Assembly (NCBI GenBank): GCA_002691245.1
Contig: NZHH01000002.1
Location: 1 to 24,735 of the forward strand
Reading direction: 5' to 3'
Source: Methylaequor sp002691245
GTDB lineage: Bacteria > Pseudomonadota > Alphaproteobacteria > Methylaequorales > Methylaequoraceae
Length of the DNA: 24,735 bases
A model generated the notes under the pieces. That model had not been told where the DNA came from and did not search any database. It saw only the letters and a program-made list of their open reading frames with translations. A program made the position numbers and the translations under genes. Below, piece by piece: positions 23,675-24,735 of this stretch (position 1 is the first letter of the stretch; each line of letters begins with the position of its first letter).

Positions 23675-24679
23675 ATGGACCCCTGCACTCAAGGCCTATT
23701 AGGAGCTAGCTTATCTTGTTCTTTCGCAAAAAAGAATGAACTTAAATTAGCATTTATTTGTGGAGTCATTGGTGGCTTGGCTCCTGATCTTGATATACTT
23801 ATTAAATCGGAAAATGATCCTCTTCTAGCAATAGAATATCACCGTCATTTCACACATTCAATTTTTTTTGTTCCTATTGTTAGCGCCTTTTTAGCCTCTT
23901 TCTTATTTTTAATTTATTACAGAAATAAGGTATCCTTTCGAAAAATTTACTTTTTTTCAACCTTGGGTGTTCTCACACATGGTTTGTTGGATTCTTGTAC
24001 AAGTTATGGAACAATGTTATTTTGGCCAATCTCCAATGACAGAGTAGCATGGAATGTAATATCAATTGTTGATCCCATTTATTCATTAATACTTTTAATT
24101 TCGTTATTATTTTGTCTTATTAAAAAATCAAGGTTGTTAATTAATGTTGGATTAATTTGTTCCTTAATTTATATACAATTTGGTTTTTTTAAATATGACC
24201 AAATAGAAAAATATGTAATAGCTTTGTCTGAAAAAAGAGGTCACAAAGTAGAGAGAATCTTACTTAATCCAACTATAGGAAATAACTTTCTATGGAGAAG
24301 TGTATATCAATATGAAAGTAAATATTATATTGATGCTATTTACATGCCTCTTTTTGGAGATACTCTAATGAAAGAAGGTGATAGAGTTGAAGTTATAGAT
24401 AAAGAAAATGTTTTTTCATCTATTCCCAAGGAGTCAACACAGAGAAAAGATATATTAAGATTTGCATTTTTCTCTCAAGATTTTATTTACATTCATCCAC
24501 TTTATAAAAATGTAATTGCTGATCTTCGTTATGGAACTTTACCCTATGATAGCAAATCGTTGTGGGGTATCGAGATTGATTTGGAAAATAATGATAAACA
24601 TGTAAATTTTAAAAGTTTAAGAAACTTTAATAAGGAAAACTATGATGAGTTTTGGAACATGTTAAAAGGAAATTTATAA
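23675..24679 (+). CDS. Membrane-bound metal-dependent hydrolase, YdjM family
   Basis: This 334-residue protein fits the YdjM/DUF457 family of inner-membrane hydrolases with a metal site. The family blocks are present: MDPCTQGLLGA at the start, APDLD (36-40), HRHFTHS (56-62), and HGLLDSCTSYGT (102-113). About five membrane spans fill the first 175 residues, and a soluble domain of about 160 residues follows. The biochemical substrate is not known for the family. E. coli YdjM is LexA-controlled, but no GTTC-N7-GTTC box is seen here. It probably shares a transcript with the zinc-ribbon gene. Confidence 0.88.
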   Translation: MDPCTQGLLGASLSCSFAKKNELKLAFICGVIGGLAPDLDILIKSENDPLLAIEYHRHFTHSIFFVPIVSAFLASFLFLIYYRNKVSFRKIYFFSTLGVLTHGLLDSCTSYGTMLFWPISNDRVAWNVISIVDPIYSLILLISLLFCLIKKSRLLINVGLICSLIYIQFGFFKYDQIEKYVIALSEKRGHKVERILLNPTIGNNFLWRSVYQYESKYYIDAIYMPLFGDTLMKEGDRVEVIDKENVFSSIPKESTQRKDILRFAFFSQDFIYIHPLYKNVIADLRYGTLPYDSKSLWGIEIDLENNDKHVNFKSLRNFNKENYDEFWNMLKGNL

Positions 24680-24735
24680 AAAATGTAAATTATGTTGAAT
24701 CAATTCAAAACATCTTTGAAAAAAGAGGTAAATAT
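24652..24735 (+). CDS. Possible start of an HD-domain protein gene (cut by window edge)
   Basis: A frame open to the right edge reads VNYVESIQNIFEKRGKY at 24685-24735, like the opening of HD-domain oxygenases of the PhnZ type, which usually continue into a QLEHALQ block outside this window. The only standard start in frame is TTG at 24652, inside the hydrolase gene. An AAAGGA at 24665-24670 points to about 24676, where only ATA is available. A different frame with ATG 24692 gives an unremarkable peptide. The call is tentative. Confidence 0.25.
   Translation, partial: MEHVKRKFIKNVNYVESIQNIFEKRGKY

Noticed and set aside
1..24735. CRISPR arrays, insertion sequences, tRNA or rRNA genes
   Set aside because: No regularly spaced repeats, transposase motifs, terminal inverted repeats, or cloverleaf/rRNA sequences were recognised when reading both strands.

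Overview
The window is a gene-dense, very AT-rich stretch of bacterial chromosome. Most genes are full of A/T homopolymers and Lys/Asn/Ile codons, gaps are short, and neighbouring genes often overlap. The lineage clue is at 10710-10724: the promoter of umuD holds the direct repeat GTTC-N7-GTTC, the LexA (SOS) box typical of Alphaproteobacteria. An AT-rich, streamlined and probably marine alphaproteobacterium fits best. That assignment is inference, because no rRNA or tRNA gene is present. I see no insertion sequence, phage gene or CRISPR array.

Left part (1-4395): a cut-off NAD-dependent beta-hydroxyacid dehydrogenase (3-hydroxyisobutyrate dehydrogenase family) overlaps the end of clpB, the disaggregase gene, on the minus strand. 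A family III CoA-transferase reads away from clpB. Its stop codon shares a TTAA with the last gene of the next operon.

Repair region (4392-12688): two divergent operons start from a 42-bp gap at 8089-8130. To the left run a DEXH-box helicase, the PdeM phosphoesterase and a rhomboid protease, with overlapping ends. To the right run a metallo-beta-lactamase-fold exonuclease and an ATP-dependent DNA ligase. Helicase, PdeM, exonuclease and ligase are the four parts of the known ligase-associated DNA damage response cluster. Directly behind the ligase, under its own LexA-type promoter, lie umuD, umuC and a small unknown gene one base after umuC. The whole forms a compact DNA-damage island with an error-prone polymerase.

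Middle (12685-14995): mostly unrecognised genes. They are a basic minus-strand protein, a single-pass membrane protein, an acidic protein with a possible calcium-binding tail, and a class I methyltransferase. A palindrome between the first two is a candidate operator.

Right part (15192-24735): katG is visibly richer in G+C than its surroundings and converges on an IsdG-type heme monooxygenase gene. After that come two small exported proteins, a cytoplasmic molybdopterin oxidoreductase, an M32 carboxypeptidase preceded by two tiny reading frames, a putative winged-helix protein, a zinc-ribbon/coiled-coil protein and a YdjM-type membrane metal-dependent hydrolase. At the right edge a reading frame begins that may be an HD-domain protein.
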